Positions 37,183 to 46,913 are shown, numbered from the stretch's first letter. The stretch is 64,000 bases of DNA from Pseudomonas asgharzadehiana (GCF_019139815.1 NZ_CP077079.1:6043032-6107031), one strand, 5' to 3'. Notes: generated from the letters alone by a model not told the origin. Program-made: numbers and translations.

Positions 37183-37932
37183 TCAGGGGGCAGTGCTGCG
37201 CAACGCCACTAACAAAGCCGCGGCACTCGCACCGCGACAATCCACAACTTTTTCTGCGCCAGCAGCCCGTGCCATCTCGGCGACGCGCGGGCTGGGCACG
37301 AACAACGGCAACTGCGCCACCGCTGGCCAATCGGCGCCTGCCAGGGCGTGCAGGTGCGAAAAACCCTGCCCACTGCTGACCACCAGGCCGTTCAAGCGTT
37401 CCAACTGGATGCGTCGCATCAATACACGGTCGTCATAGGCCGGAAGGAAACGGCGGTACAACTCCAGATAGTCGACACTAGCACCTCTCTCGCCCAAACG
37501 CTGCGCCAGCAGCTCTCGACCGCCCTCGCCACGCAGGATCAACACCCGCGCATCAGGCCGTGCGATAGCCTCGCGCAACGCAGGCAATTGAAGCAAGGCC
37601 TCGCTGTCATCGCCAGTAGGGGGATACTTAACATCCAGGCCTTTGTCGGCCAGTACTTGCGCGGTGGCAGCGCCGACGCTGAACCATTGCAGTGACGGCC
37701 ATGCTTGATCCAACCGTTGCACGGCCAGGCGCGCGGCGGGCTTGCTGACAACAATCACCGCGCAGTAGCGACCCAGGTCATGGAAGACTGCCTGCTGTTG
37801 AGCGGTAACGGGTAACGGCTCGATCTCCAACAAGGGCAAGCTGCTGCTGAAGATTCCAGCTTCGGACAACGACGACGCCAGGGCCTTCGACTCCTCGGCC
37901 GGGCGCGTCAGCAGCACTCGCCAACCGCTCAC
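37183..37932 (-). CDS. hemD: Uroporphyrinogen-III synthase
   Basis: A 249-residue cytosolic enzyme that closes hydroxymethylbilane to uroporphyrinogen III with inversion of ring D. The family is poorly conserved. Visible features are [19 protein letters not shown] at the start, the two-domain layout, [16 protein letters not shown] near 82, [17 protein letters not shown] near 132, [14 protein letters not shown] and [20 protein letters not shown]. The start codon is GTG (37932) and overlaps the hemC stop codon (GTGA), so the product of HemC is passed to a translationally coupled enzyme. Confidence 0.94.
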   Translation of the reverse strand: MSGWRVLLTRPAEESKALASSLSEAGIFSSSLPLLEIEPLPVTAQQQAVFHDLGRYCAVIVVSKPAARLAVQRLDQAWPSLQWFSVGAATAQVLADKGLDVKYPPTGDDSEALLQLPALREAIARPDARVLILRGEGGRELLAQRLGERGASVDYLELYRRFLPAYDDRVLMRRIQLERLNGLVVSSGQGFSHLHALAGADWPAVAQLPLFVPSPRVAEMARAAGAEKVVDCRGASAAALLVALRSTAP

Positions 37933-38870
37933 TGTGGACCGGCCTCACCGTAGACTTTTTGCAGAATGGTGCCGGCGCCTTTTTCCAGCAGCGCTTCGGC
38001 CACCTGAATACCCAAGGCCGTCGCATCGCACTGTGGCCCACGTACCTCGGCGGTCAACAGCGTGCCGCCGTCCGGATCACCCACCAGGCCACGCAACCAC
38101 AGGTTTTCACCTTCGAGCACGGCGTAGCAGGCGATCGGCACCTGGCAGCCACCGTTCAGGTGTTTGTTCAGGGCGCGCTCGGCCGTGACGCGCACGTCGG
38201 TGTCGGGGTGATCAAGCGGTTTGAGCAGCGCATGTATTTGAGTATCGGCGGTGCGGCATTCAATGCCCACGGCACCCTGCCCACCCGCCGGCAAACTGTC
38301 TTCAACGCTGATGGCCGAGGTGATGCGGTCTTCGAAGCCCAGACGGATCAAGCCGGCGGCGGCGAGGATGATCGCGTCGTACTCGCCGGCATCCAGCTTG
38401 GCCAGACGGGTGTTGACGTTGCCGCGCAGAAAGCGAATCTGCAGGTCCGGGCGACGGGTCAGCAACTGAGCCTGGCGACGCAGGCTGGAGGTGCCGACGA
38501 TACTGCCCAAAGGCAATTCATCCAGGGATTGGTAAGTGTTGGAAACAAAGGCATCACGCGGGTCTTCGCGCTCGCAGATGCAAAACAAACCCAGGCCTTG
38601 CGGGAAGTCCATGGGCACGTCTTTCATCGAGTGCACGGCGATATCGGCTTCGTTTTCCAGCAGCGCGGTTTCCAGTTCCTTGACGAACAGGCCCTTACCG
38701 CCGATTTTCGAGAGCGGCGAGTCGAGCAGCTTGTCGCCGCGACTGACCATGGGCACCAGAGACACTTTGAGGCCCGGGTGAGCCTGCTCGAGGCGTGCTT
38801 TGACGTATTCGGCCTGCCATAAGGCCAGCGCACTTTTACGGGTGGCGATGCGGATTTCGCGAGAGGACAT
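37929..38870 (-). CDS. hemC: Porphobilinogen deaminase (hydroxymethylbilane synthase)
   Basis: A 313-residue cytosolic enzyme that joins four porphobilinogen units. Its dipyrromethane cofactor is held by Cys242 ([12 protein letters not shown]). Other markers are [44 protein letters not shown], the catalytic-aspartate segment [23 protein letters not shown] and [25 protein letters not shown]. It lies 138 bases downstream of algR on the same strand, the normal Pseudomonas order, and heads the hemCDXY operon. Confidence 0.97.
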   Translation of the reverse strand: MSSREIRIATRKSALALWQAEYVKARLEQAHPGLKVSLVPMVSRGDKLLDSPLSKIGGKGLFVKELETALLENEADIAVHSMKDVPMDFPQGLGLFCICEREDPRDAFVSNTYQSLDELPLGSIVGTSSLRRQAQLLTRRPDLQIRFLRGNVNTRLAKLDAGEYDAIILAAAGLIRLGFEDRITSAISVEDSLPAGGQGAVGIECRTADTQIHALLKPLDHPDTDVRVTAERALNKHLNGGCQVPIACYAVLEGENLWLRGLVGDPDGGTLLTAEVRGPQCDATALGIQVAEALLEKGAGTILQKVYGEAGPQ

Positions 38871-39008
38871 AGATCAATCCGTACTGAATAGATACGGCAG
38901 ATAATAACAGCTCAGGCAAATACGCCTTGATTTGAATCAGCAAGTGCGGGGCCTCCCTGGCCACGTCGCACCGGGATAAGGAATGCACCCATCGCCACAG
39001 CCCTCAGG

Positions 39009-39755
39009 CTAAAGCTGCTGCATCATTTTGCGCACGCCGGCGACATGCCGTCGGCTGACGATCAAGGCGTCACCATTCAAGCCTTTGAGAAACAGCTGAA
39101 AGTGCCCAAGCGGGGTGCGTTGCAGGCGTTCGATGCGCTCGCGAGCCACCAGCGCGTTGCGGTGGATACGTACGAAGCGATCGCCGAACTCATCCTCAAG
39201 CGCCTTGAGTGGCTCATCGAGCAGCACTTCGCCAGCCTCATGGCGCAGGGTCACGTATTTGTGATCGGCAATGAAGTAGACCACCTGGTTAAGGGGGATC
39301 AGTTCGATACCTTTGCGTGTACGTGCGCTGATATGGCTGCGCGGCCCGTTCCCGCTTTGGGCGGCGGGCTGCGTCAGGGCAGCGAGTTGGGCGCGATTGG
39401 GACGCTCGGCTCTTTTCAACGCCCTGAGCAAGGCCTCGGTTGTCACTGGCTTGCTCACAAAACTCACGCCGCTGGCTTCAAGCGACTGTTCGGCAAACTC
39501 TTCGTGAGCGGCGCACAGCACCAGCGCCGGGGACGATTCGCGCTCACTCAGGCGAGCAGCGACTTGCAGGCCATCGAGGCCAGGCATGCGGATATCGAGT
39601 AACACCACATCCGGCTTCAGGCTGTCGATCAACGTCAACGCCTCCTCACCGGTGGTGGCGCTCGGTTCAAGGACTGTATAACCCTCGAGTTCACTGACCA
39701 AACGGCTCAGTCGCTCGCGGGCTTGCGGTTCGTCATCAACGATCAGGACATTCAT
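39009..39755 (-). CDS. algR: LytTR-type response regulator AlgR
   Basis: A 248-residue regulator. The receiver domain (1-120) has acidic residues DD at 7-8, phospho-acceptor Asp54 (VVLLDIRMPG) and Lys in VSKPVTTEAL. The C-terminal LytTR DNA-binding domain (140-248) has RKGIELIPLNQVVYFIADHKYVTL, DRFVRIHRNALVARERIERL and VSRRHVAGVRKMM. In P. aeruginosa AlgR controls alginate, twitching motility and rhamnolipids and is paired with kinase AlgZ/FimS encoded just upstream. Here no kinase gene precedes it. The ATG at 39755 is chosen because the receiver domain begins with MNVLIVDDEP; 11 extra codons are open upstream. Confidence 0.95.
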   Translation of the reverse strand: MNVLIVDDEPQARERLSRLVSELEGYTVLEPSATTGEEALTLIDSLKPDVVLLDIRMPGLDGLQVAARLSERESSPALVLCAAHEEFAEQSLEASGVSFVSKPVTTEALLRALKRAERPNRAQLAALTQPAAQSGNGPRSHISARTRKGIELIPLNQVVYFIADHKYVTLRHEAGEVLLDEPLKALEDEFGDRFVRIHRNALVARERIERLQRTPLGHFQLFLKGLNGDALIVSRRHVAGVRKMMQQL

Positions 39756-40257
39756 ATTGCGCTGGATTCCTGCGTGAGTCTCGCACAAGGATAGCGTAGA
39801 CAGGTGCGGTGACTTGCGTCACAGCGATCCACGCTAAGACTAGCGCGAGCGGCAAAAAGTGCCCCGACAGCGGCACCCAAATTTACCCGGACCGGTTCAA
39901 GGGCGCCCATGGCCTGCCGCCGTCGGGCATCGTCGTAGGGTTTGCTGATACACAATCCGAATACCCCCCTGTTAAATGGATAGTCAGGTTCTGACCGCAT
40001 TACCCGACTTTGGTGCATTCACACACTATCAGTCCACTGTAGACGCTCACTGCGACGACATTGCTCAATCGTCAAATATCGTTTCAATTCGTCCCTGTCT
40101 CCAGTCTCGTCCTGGACGCGTTCGACGGCAAGGCACTTAGCCATCCTTTGCACAAATAAAAATGCCGACCACCCGCAGCACCGCCTCCACGGGCAACCCT
40201 GTTATTATCGCCGGCACACTTCCATGCCTCTCTATTAAGCAGACCACGAGCGAACCC
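39756..40257. other. 502-base divergent gap between algR and argH, no gene supported
   Basis: The gap holds the promoters of algR (leftward) and argH (rightward). A minus-strand open frame of 88 codons (40018-39752) has a composition unlike neighbouring proteins, no ribosome site and no recognisable domain. There is no trace of the membrane and histidine-kinase motifs of AlgZ/FimS, which occupies this place in P. aeruginosa. Confidence 0.6.
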
Positions 40258-41652
40258 ATGAGCACCGACAAGACCAACCAGTCCTGGGGCGGCCGCTTCA
40301 GTGAACCCGTCGACGCCTTCGTCGCCCGTTTCACCGCCTCCGTCACCTTCGACCAGCGCCTGTACCGCCACGACATCATGGGCTCCATCGCCCACGCCAC
40401 GATGCTGGCCAAGGTCGGCGTACTGACCGATGCCGAGCGCGACAGCATCATCGACGGCCTGACCACCATCCGCGGTGAGATCGAAGCCGGTACGTTCGAC
40501 TGGCGCGTCGACCTGGAAGACGTGCACATGAACATCGAGGCCCGCCTCACCGATCGCATCGGTGTGACCGGCAAGAAACTGCACACCGGTCGTAGCCGTA
40601 ACGACCAGGTGGCCACCGATATCCGCCTGTGGCTGCGCGATGAAATCGACCTGATCCTGGCTGAAATCACCCGCCTGCAACAAGGCCTGCTGGCGCAGGC
40701 CGAACGTGAGTCCGGCACTATCATGCCCGGCTTCACCCACCTGCAGACCGCGCAACCGGTAACCTTTGGCCACCACCTGCTGGCCTGGTTCGAAATGCTC
40801 AGCCGCGACTACGAGCGCCTGGTGGACTGCCGCAAGCGCGCCAACCGCATGCCCCTCGGCAGTGCCGCGCTGGCCGGCACCACCTACCCGATCGACCGCG
40901 AATACACCGCGCAATTGCTGGGCTTCGACGCCGTCGGCGGCAACTCCCTGGATGGCGTGTCGGACCGTGACTTCGCCATCGAATTCTGCGCCGCCGCCAG
41001 CATCGCGATGATGCACCTGTCGCGCTTCTCCGAAGAGCTGGTGTTGTGGACCAGCGCGCAATTCCAGTTCATCGACCTGCCGGACCGCTTCTGCACCGGC
41101 AGCTCGATCATGCCGCAAAAGAAAAACCCCGACGTGCCGGAACTGGTGCGTGGCAAGAGCGGCCGTGTCTTCGGCGCACTGATGGGCCTGCTGACCCTGA
41201 TGAAAGGCCAGCCCCTGGCCTACAACAAGGACAACCAGGAAGACAAGGAGCCGCTGTTCGACGCCGCCGATACCCTGCGCGACTCACTGCGTGCCTTTGC
41301 CGATATGATCCCGGCGATCAAGCCCAAGCACGCCATCATGCGTGAAGCGGCATTGCGCGGTTTCTCCACCGCAACTGACCTGGCGGACTATCTGGTGCGT
41401 CGCGGCCTGCCGTTCCGTGACTGCCATGAAATCGTCGGTCATGCCGTGAAATACGGCGTGGACACCGGCAAGGACCTGGCGGAAATGAGCCTGGAAGAAC
41501 TGCGCCAGTTCAGTGACCAGATCGAGCAGGATGTGTTTGCCGTACTGACCCTTGAAGGCTCGGTGAATGCCCGTAACCATGTGGGCGGCACGGCGCCGGC
41601 TCAGGTGAAGGCAGCGGTGGTGCGCGGCCAGGCGTTGCTCGCCAGCCGCTAA
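40258..41652 (+). CDS. argH: Argininosuccinate lyase
   Basis: A 464-residue tetrameric enzyme of the fumarase/aspartase superfamily that splits argininosuccinate into arginine and fumarate, the last step of arginine synthesis. It shows [67 protein letters not shown] with the catalytic histidine, and the signature loop [12 protein letters not shown] near 281. ATG 40258 gives the usual N-terminus; the frame is open upstream without support. It is followed by a REP-like palindrome. Confidence 0.97.
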   Translation: MSTDKTNQSWGGRFSEPVDAFVARFTASVTFDQRLYRHDIMGSIAHATMLAKVGVLTDAERDSIIDGLTTIRGEIEAGTFDWRVDLEDVHMNIEARLTDRIGVTGKKLHTGRSRNDQVATDIRLWLRDEIDLILAEITRLQQGLLAQAERESGTIMPGFTHLQTAQPVTFGHHLLAWFEMLSRDYERLVDCRKRANRMPLGSAALAGTTYPIDREYTAQLLGFDAVGGNSLDGVSDRDFAIEFCAAASIAMMHLSRFSEELVLWTSAQFQFIDLPDRFCTGSSIMPQKKNPDVPELVRGKSGRVFGALMGLLTLMKGQPLAYNKDNQEDKEPLFDAADTLRDSLRAFADMIPAIKPKHAIMREAALRGFSTATDLADYLVRRGLPFRDCHEIVGHAVKYGVDTGKDLAEMSLEELRQFSDQIEQDVFAVLTLEGSVNARNHVGGTAPAQVKAAVVRGQALLASR

Positions 41653-41659
41653 ACCAAAC

Positions 41660-41691
41660 AATGTGGGAGGGGGCTTGCTCCCTCCCACATT
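41660..41691. repeat. REP-like palindrome after argH
   Basis: AATGTGGGAGGGGGCTTGCT followed by CCCTCCCACATT forms a perfect-looking hairpin between convergent argH and the glutathione transferase gene. It contains the GTGGGAGGGGGCTTGC word that I recall as the group I REP sequence of P. fluorescens SBW25. Confidence 0.88.
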
Positions 41692-41716
41692 TAGTTCGTC
41701 TTACGACGCTCCTCAT

Positions 41717-42376
41717 TTACTTTTTGGCCGCAATCATCGCCATGAACGCCGGCATCGCCGCCTGCCTGCCCGCCTCCACCTTCTGCGCGTTGGGCATTTC
41801 ATTCAGGCGCGCAAGCAACCCCTTCGCCTTCGGCAACTCAGCCAGCAAATCCATCCCGAACAGCTTCTCGCCCACGCCTAAGGCGAGGTTCATGCTGTAC
41901 ATGAAATACAGGTCCGCAATCGTAAAGCTCTCCCCGGCCACAAAAGGCCCGAACTTGCCGTGCCGACCTAAAGCACCGACGCCCAGCAGCAATTCAGCCT
42001 TGGACTTCTCCTTGATCGCCTCTGGCACCTGCATGCCGAAAAACGCTTCGGCAAAACACGCCCGTGCAGGCAACTCAATGTACAGCTCGATTTCCCGGCA
42101 CAACGCCAGCACCTGGGCTCGCTGGAACGGGTCAGCCGGCAGCAGCGCGGGCCCTTGCTGGGTCTGCTCGATGTACTCGAGGATCACGCTGGTTTCGTTG
42201 ATAAACCCTTGCTCCACACCCAGCACCGGCACCTTGCCGCGCGGGCTGATTGCCAGGGCTTCGGGGGTTTGCCCGGCATAAAAAGGCACTTCTTCGAAGG
42301 GCAGCCCTTTTTCCAACAGCGCCAGTTTCACCATGTTGTAGTAGTTGCTGACCGAAAATCCGTAAAGCTTGAGCAT
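41717..42376 (-). CDS. Glutathione S-transferase family protein
   Basis: A 219-residue cytosolic protein. The N-terminal thioredoxin-like glutathione domain is MLKLYGFSVSNYYNMVKLALLEKGLPFEEV with SPRGKVPVLGVEQGFINETSVILEYIEQT (cis-proline and the Glu/Thr-Ser that hold the glutathione gamma-glutamyl group). The all-helical C-domain has the FTIADLYFMYSMNLA motif. It probably conjugates glutathione to electrophiles or handles stress products; the substrate is unknown. The start at 42376 follows GGAGG at the right distance; an upstream extension of 26 codons is not supported. Confidence 0.93.
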   Translation of the reverse strand: MLKLYGFSVSNYYNMVKLALLEKGLPFEEVPFYAGQTPEALAISPRGKVPVLGVEQGFINETSVILEYIEQTQQGPALLPADPFQRAQVLALCREIELYIELPARACFAEAFFGMQVPEAIKEKSKAELLLGVGALGRHGKFGPFVAGESFTIADLYFMYSMNLALGVGEKLFGMDLLAELPKAKGLLARLNEMPNAQKVEAGRQAAMPAFMAMIAAKK

Positions 42377-42501
42377 CGCAAAGCCTCCAGGCCGTGTGCG
42401 GGGTTGGCTGCAAGAGTTATAGATCCAAGCCGCCGACCTGACCAGCAGCATCACCTGGCTGAATGGGGGTAGACTGGCGCCCTTTCCTTGAGGAGCCTGC
42501 C

Positions 42502-42786
42502 ATGAGCGAGCCGACCGATATCGACAACGACGAAGAAGAATTCACCGAAACCACGCTGATCGAAGCGATCGAAAACCAGATCGAAAGCGACAACCCGCCG
42601 GCGGCCAAGGCCACTTTCAACAAATTGACCCTGGTGGGTTATGACCGTGAAGAAATCCTGAATCTCATGGCTCACGTGCTGGCGTTCGAAATCGACGCCA
42701 TGCTGGACGACGACCGCGCCTTCAATACCGAATGGTATGAAACAGCGCTGCGGGCACTGCCTGAGCTGCCGCCTGAAAAGGAATAA
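42502..42786 (+). CDS. Small acidic conserved protein of unknown function
   Basis: A 94-residue protein with a very acidic start (DIDNDEEEFTETTLIEAIENQIESD) and a helical core (AKATFNKLTLVGYDREEILNLMAHVLAFEIDAML) ending in EWYETALRALPELPPEKE. A strong AGGAG precedes ATG 42502. It occurs in this position in Pseudomonas genomes, as far as I recall. No domain with a known function is recognisable. The repeated helix-turn pattern and charge suggest a small protein-binding module (inference). Confidence 0.8.
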   Translation: MSEPTDIDNDEEEFTETTLIEAIENQIESDNPPAAKATFNKLTLVGYDREEILNLMAHVLAFEIDAMLDDDRAFNTEWYETALRALPELPPEKE

Positions 42787-42881
42787 TCCCGGCACGCAGC
42801 AACACGCTGGACAGTTCGGCAAAGTGCGTTCACCTTATGGCCTGCTAGCCTCTAATAAATTTTAGAAAGTCTGGAGTCCTT

Positions 42882-43136
42882 ATGTCGTATACCCCTGAGT
42901 TGGTTGCCGAACTGGAAATCCTTGTACTCTTTCCCTTGGACAGCACCAAGGAAGGTCTGAAAGTCCACCAGACCGCTGCTCCCACTGCCATCGCCGCTGC
43001 CAAGCGCCTCCATGCCAAAGGACTGATCGATCAACCGGACGGAGGCTACCTGACCAGCCTTGGCCGGGACGCCGCCGAGCAGGCCCAAACTCTGCTGACG
43101 ATTCTGACCACTGCCAGCACCAAAGAAGCCGCCTGA
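42882..43136 (+). CDS. TIGR02647-family small protein, possible winged helix
   Basis: An 84-residue protein: YTPELVAELEILVLFPLDSTKEGLKVHQTA, then PTAIAAAKRLHAKGLIDQPDGGYLTSLGRDAAEQ. The second half has the helix-wing order of a winged-helix domain (recognition helix followed by GGYLT strand turn), so DNA binding is possible. The family is conserved in Pseudomonas, but no function has been assigned that I know of. GGAGTCC precedes the ATG. Confidence 0.82.
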   Translation: MSYTPELVAELEILVLFPLDSTKEGLKVHQTAAPTAIAAAKRLHAKGLIDQPDGGYLTSLGRDAAEQAQTLLTILTTASTKEAA

Positions 43137-43295
43137 TACTCATCCCGCCCATGGAGTCCGCCTCCTGCGGATTCCGAGGGCTTTGCCGGGATGAAAATTG
43201 ACGCCAAAAACCATTTCCCTCTAAACCTCCTACGCTACTGTCTGTAAACTCCTACACGGCCGCCCACGTCGGGCCTGCGAGCCACCGAGTTCGAC

Positions 43296-46136
43296 ATGAC
43301 CCGCACCCATGAAATCCGCCCCGACCTGGACGAAGGCATCGACCGCAAGGTGCTGGGCCAATTGCGTGCGCGCTTCATGGCCCTCAATGAAGGCCGCATG
43401 GCGAGGGCCGTCGAGGGGCTGACGCCGCGTCAGCAAAGCGTGTTGACCCTGCTGCCGCTGTTTTTCCACGTCAATCACCCGCTGCTGCCCGGTTATGTGT
43501 CAGGCAGCACGCCAGCCGGCCTGTCCAATTTCGAACCCGACGCCCAGGCCCTTACCGAAGCTCAGCGCCTGACCCGTTCGTTCTCTTACAAGCCGCGCCC
43601 GGTCAATCAGCCCAGGCCGATCCATGGCCTGTTCCTGATGGGCAGCCTTGGTACGTTGGCGCAGGCGGACCAGAGCGATATGGACGTGTGGGTGTGCCAT
43701 GCCCCCGGTCTGGGTGAGAGCGAACTGGCCGAACTGCGCAAGAAATGCCAACTGCTCGAAACCTGGGCCCTGGGCATGGGCGCCGAGGCGCACTTCTTCC
43801 TGATCGAGCCGACGCGCTTTGTGCTGGGCGAGCGCGATACCCAACTGAGCTCCGATGACTGTGGCACCACCCAGCATTACCTGTTGCTGGATGAGTTCTA
43901 CCGCACCGCCATCTGGCTGGCCGGGCGCACGCCGATCTGGTGGTTGGTGCCTGTGTACGAAGAACGCCGGTACTCCGAATTTACCCACACGCTGATCTCC
44001 AAGCGGTTTATCCGCGCTGATGAAACCCTCGACCTCGGCCACCTGGCGCGCATCCCTCCGGGCGAATTCATCGGCGCTGGGCTGTGGCAACTGTTCAAGG
44101 GCATCGAGTCGCCCTACAAGTCGGTGCTCAAGCTGCTGTTGACCGAGGTCTACGCCAGCGAACACCCGAACGTGCAGTGCCTGAGCCTGCGTTTCAAGCG
44201 GGCGGTATTCGCCAATCAGGTGGATCTGGATGAGCTGGACCCGTACATCGTGGTGTACCGCCGCATTGAGGAATACCTCAAGGCGCGCAACGAGCCCGAG
44301 CGCCTGGAGCTGGTGCGGCGCGCGCTGTATCTGAAGGTCAACCGCAAACTCAGCGCCGGTCAGCGCACCCCCAGTTGGCAGCGTTTGCTGCTGGAGCGAC
44401 TGGCCCACGAATGGGGCTGGGACCAGCGCCAACTGGCCCTGCTGGACAGCCGCAGCCAGTGGAAAGTACGCCAGGTCGCCTCTGAACGCCGCGCCCTGGT
44501 CGCTGAACTGAACTACAGCTACCGCTTCCTGACCCAGTTCGCTCGCACCGAGCAAACCGTCAGCCTGATCAACAAGCGCGACCTCAATGTACTTGGGCGA
44601 CGCCTGTATGCGGCCTTCGAGCGCAAGGCGGGCAAAGTCGAATTCATCAACCCCGGTATAGCCCCGGATTTGGCCGAAGACACCCTGACCCTGGTGCATT
44701 CGCCCAATCGCAAGGAGCCCGGCCAACACCACTGGGGCCTCTACAACGGCAACCTCACCGCGTTGGAATGGGAGCACTTTGCACCGATCAAGCGCAGCCG
44801 CGACCTGCTGGAGATGCTCACTTGGTGCCATCGTAATGGCGTGATCGACAGCAGCACGCGCCTGGCGCTGCATCCCGGCACCAGCGACATGACCGAGTTC
44901 GAGCTGTTCAACCTGCTGGGCAGCCTGCAACAGACTGTCGCCCTGCCCCTGAGCAGCGTCGATGAAGTCCGCCTGCTGCGCTCGGCGGTGCCCGAGGAAG
45001 TGTTGTTGCTGATCAACGTCGGCGTCGACCCGCTCAAGCATCACCGTGACCTGAACATTCTGATGACCACCGAGCGCACCGACTCCCTCAGTTACGCCGG
45101 AGTGCGCGACAACCTGGTGCTGACCCTGGACCAGGTCACGCTCAACAGCTGGAACGAGGTCATGGTCAGCCGCTACGACGGCCCGCACGCCTTGCTAGAC
45201 TGCCTGCGTGATTACCTCAACCAATTGCCGCCGGACCACCTGCCACGGTTGCGGGTGCGCTGCTTCTGTCACAACCGCGCGCAGTTCATTGCCCAACGCG
45301 TGGAAGAAATCTTCGAGACCGCGCAGCACCTGCTGCTGGGCCAGTCCAACCACCGCTATTTGCTGCAGGTGCAGCAGCATTATCACGTGATGGAATTGAT
45401 ACCGGGCCAAGCCACCCACGTGTCACTGGCGACCCGGGACGCATTGATCGCCTACCTCAGCGAAGAGCTGGCCAGCTACAGCCCGCTGCACTTGGACGCC
45501 ATGGCCCTGGAAGACCATGACCTGGCACTCTTGCTGCCCATGGGCATGCCCGACTGCGTGCAAGTGTTTTACCGGGTCAATGAAGGTTTTGCCGAGCTGT
45601 ATGTACTGGATGAATTCAACGCGCTCTGGCAGCAGCGCCTGCCGTTTCATGATGAGCAGAGCCTGTTGGCACCGCTGCAGCGCTTCCTTCAGTCGATCAT
45701 TTACCGTCGCGACGCGCTTTCCACGCTGGACCCGCAACAGCCGACGGGTGCGGTGCAAACCCTGTATTACCAACTGTTGCCGTCTGGCGGCAATCGCGCA
45801 CGCAGCATCGAACCTCGGCCGGCGCCGCAAAACCCGGCGAATAAACCGTTTTACGACGTGCAGGCGATTATCGGCAAGGCCTCGCCTGGCCAGGTAGGCA
45901 TCACCTTGTACTGTAATCAGCGGGAGTTTTGTGAGTTGGAATTCGGCGACCAGCTATTTGCCGTGGTCGCCCAAGAGATCATCGGGCAGCGCCGGGAGAC
46001 CGAGCGCTACCGCTGCTATATCACCGACCTCGACCTGTCGGGCCTGCTCGGTGACGTGCAAAGCCCGAGCAACCTGTACCTGCGCTATAAAGCCGAGTTG
46101 GAACTGTCGCTCAACGAGGCGTTAAGCCAGATCTAG
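43296..46136 (+). CDS. cyaA: Class I adenylate cyclase
   Basis: A 946-residue cytosolic enzyme that makes cyclic AMP. The catalytic nucleotidyltransferase-like domain is N-terminal: GSLGTLAQADQSDMDVW at 116-132 with its two metal-binding aspartates, then HFFLIEPTRFVLGE, LAGRTPIWWLVP and a long helical part. The C-terminal half (from about 540) is the regulatory domain that in E. coli responds to the sugar phosphotransferase system. The length is somewhat greater than the E. coli protein. In P. aeruginosa most virulence-related cAMP comes from CyaB, with CyaA a minor contributor. It converges on rnk after 10 bases. Confidence 0.96.
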   Translation: MTRTHEIRPDLDEGIDRKVLGQLRARFMALNEGRMARAVEGLTPRQQSVLTLLPLFFHVNHPLLPGYVSGSTPAGLSNFEPDAQALTEAQRLTRSFSYKPRPVNQPRPIHGLFLMGSLGTLAQADQSDMDVWVCHAPGLGESELAELRKKCQLLETWALGMGAEAHFFLIEPTRFVLGERDTQLSSDDCGTTQHYLLLDEFYRTAIWLAGRTPIWWLVPVYEERRYSEFTHTLISKRFIRADETLDLGHLARIPPGEFIGAGLWQLFKGIESPYKSVLKLLLTEVYASEHPNVQCLSLRFKRAVFANQVDLDELDPYIVVYRRIEEYLKARNEPERLELVRRALYLKVNRKLSAGQRTPSWQRLLLERLAHEWGWDQRQLALLDSRSQWKVRQVASERRALVAELNYSYRFLTQFARTEQTVSLINKRDLNVLGRRLYAAFERKAGKVEFINPGIAPDLAEDTLTLVHSPNRKEPGQHHWGLYNGNLTALEWEHFAPIKRSRDLLEMLTWCHRNGVIDSSTRLALHPGTSDMTEFELFNLLGSLQQTVALPLSSVDEVRLLRSAVPEEVLLLINVGVDPLKHHRDLNILMTTERTDSLSYAGVRDNLVLTLDQVTLNSWNEVMVSRYDGPHALLDCLRDYLNQLPPDHLPRLRVRCFCHNRAQFIAQRVEEIFETAQHLLLGQSNHRYLLQVQQHYHVMELIPGQATHVSLATRDALIAYLSEELASYSPLHLDAMALEDHDLALLLPMGMPDCVQVFYRVNEGFAELYVLDEFNALWQQRLPFHDEQSLLAPLQRFLQSIIYRRDALSTLDPQQPTGAVQTLYYQLLPSGGNRARSIEPRPAPQNPANKPFYDVQAIIGKASPGQVGITLYCNQREFCELEFGDQLFAVVAQEIIGQRRETERYRCYITDLDLSGLLGDVQSPSNLYLRYKAELELSLNEALSQI

Positions 46137-46146
46137 CGCGACGCCT

Positions 46147-46560
46147 TCACAGAGGAAACGCGCCGCCGTCTTTGGGCTGGCCTTCGACGCTGAGCAATTC
46201 AAGCTTGAGGGTCTTGCCGCCGGGTGCCGGCCAATCGATGTGCTGCCCCACTTGCAGGCCGAGCAAGGCGCTGCCGACTGGCGCCATGATCGAAATCTTG
46301 CCTTCGTCGGCATTCGCGTGCTTGGGGTAGACCAAGGTCAGGTGGTAATCCTTGCCGCTGCCTTGTTCCCGGCAATGCACACTGGAGTTCATGGTCACGA
46401 CACCCGCAGGCACTTCATCGTGACCCACCACCTCTTCGGCGCGGTCGAGTTCGGCTTGCAACGCTTCGACGCCGGGGAATTCGTCGCCCAAGCGGTCGAT
46501 CAATTGCTCCAGACGCTGCACGTCAAGGCGGGTGAGGATGATGGACGGTGCGGTGGTCAT
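46147..46560 (-). CDS. rnk: Nucleoside diphosphate kinase regulator Rnk (GreA/GreB C-domain relative)
   Basis: A 137-residue protein with a short N-terminal coiled coil (LTRLDVQRLEQLIDRL...EALQAELDRAEEV) and the FKBP-like domain shared with Gre factors (VTMNSSVHCRE, YHLTLVYPKHANADEGKISIMAPVGSALLGLQVGQHIDW, LKLELLSVEGQP). Rnk binds RNA polymerase near the secondary channel and affects nucleotide pools and alginate in Pseudomonas. The gene is preceded by a terminator belonging to the upstream DUF1289 gene, so it has its own promoter. Confidence 0.94.
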   Translation of the reverse strand: MTTAPSIILTRLDVQRLEQLIDRLGDEFPGVEALQAELDRAEEVVGHDEVPAGVVTMNSSVHCREQGSGKDYHLTLVYPKHANADEGKISIMAPVGSALLGLQVGQHIDWPAPGGKTLKLELLSVEGQPKDGGAFPL

Positions 46561-46597
46561 GATTCAGGCAGACTCCTTTTTTCTGCACAAAAAAGCA

Positions 46598-46623
46598 AAA
46601 CCCCGCCAGGAAAAGGCGGGGTT
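46598..46623 (-). terminator. Rho-independent terminator after the cyaY-DUF1289 pair
   Basis: Hairpin AAACCCCGCC (46598-46607) / GGCGGGGTT (46615-46623) with an AGGAAAA loop. Read leftward it is followed by TTTTGCTTTTTT. It closes the minus-strand cyaY transcription unit before rnk. Confidence 0.88.
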
Positions 46624-46691
46624 CTCACGGGCCTCGATGAGTTGAGGCGTACCCGGACACTACCACAGCGTCACAAATAAACAAGACAGCC

Positions 46692-46913
46692 TCAGGCGTT
46701 TGCCTTGCGCTGCGCGGCCTGCGCGCAGATCACTCGGCGCCGGGCATCGTCGGCGGAGCGCCATTCGCGGATGTCTTCCACATGCCGGAAGCAGCCGAGG
46801 CAGACTTTTTGCTCATCCAGCCGACACAAACTGATACAAGGTGACGGCACCGCCGGGCTGACATTGCTGAACAGCGGCTTGGGCGGGCGTACGGTTGCAG
46901 GCTCACTCACCAT
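46692..46913 (-). CDS. DUF1289 cysteine-motif small protein
   Basis: A 73-residue protein with the DUF1289 pattern SPCISLCRLDEQKVCLGCFRHVEDIREW: four cysteines in C-x3-C-x8-C-x2-C spacing that may bind zinc or iron-sulfur, followed by a Trp-containing segment. Function is unknown. The ATG at 46913 overlaps the cyaY stop codon (TGATG), so it is translationally coupled to frataxin, which may hint at iron-sulfur or iron biology (inference). Confidence 0.88.
   Translation of the reverse strand: MVSEPATVRPPKPLFSNVSPAVPSPCISLCRLDEQKVCLGCFRHVEDIREWRSADDARRRVICAQAAQRKANA

Noticed and set aside
39752..40018. An 88-codon minus-strand frame just before algR, considered as a remnant of algZ
   Set aside because: No membrane helix, no histidine-kinase N or G box, and no ribosome site; composition is unlike AlgZ.
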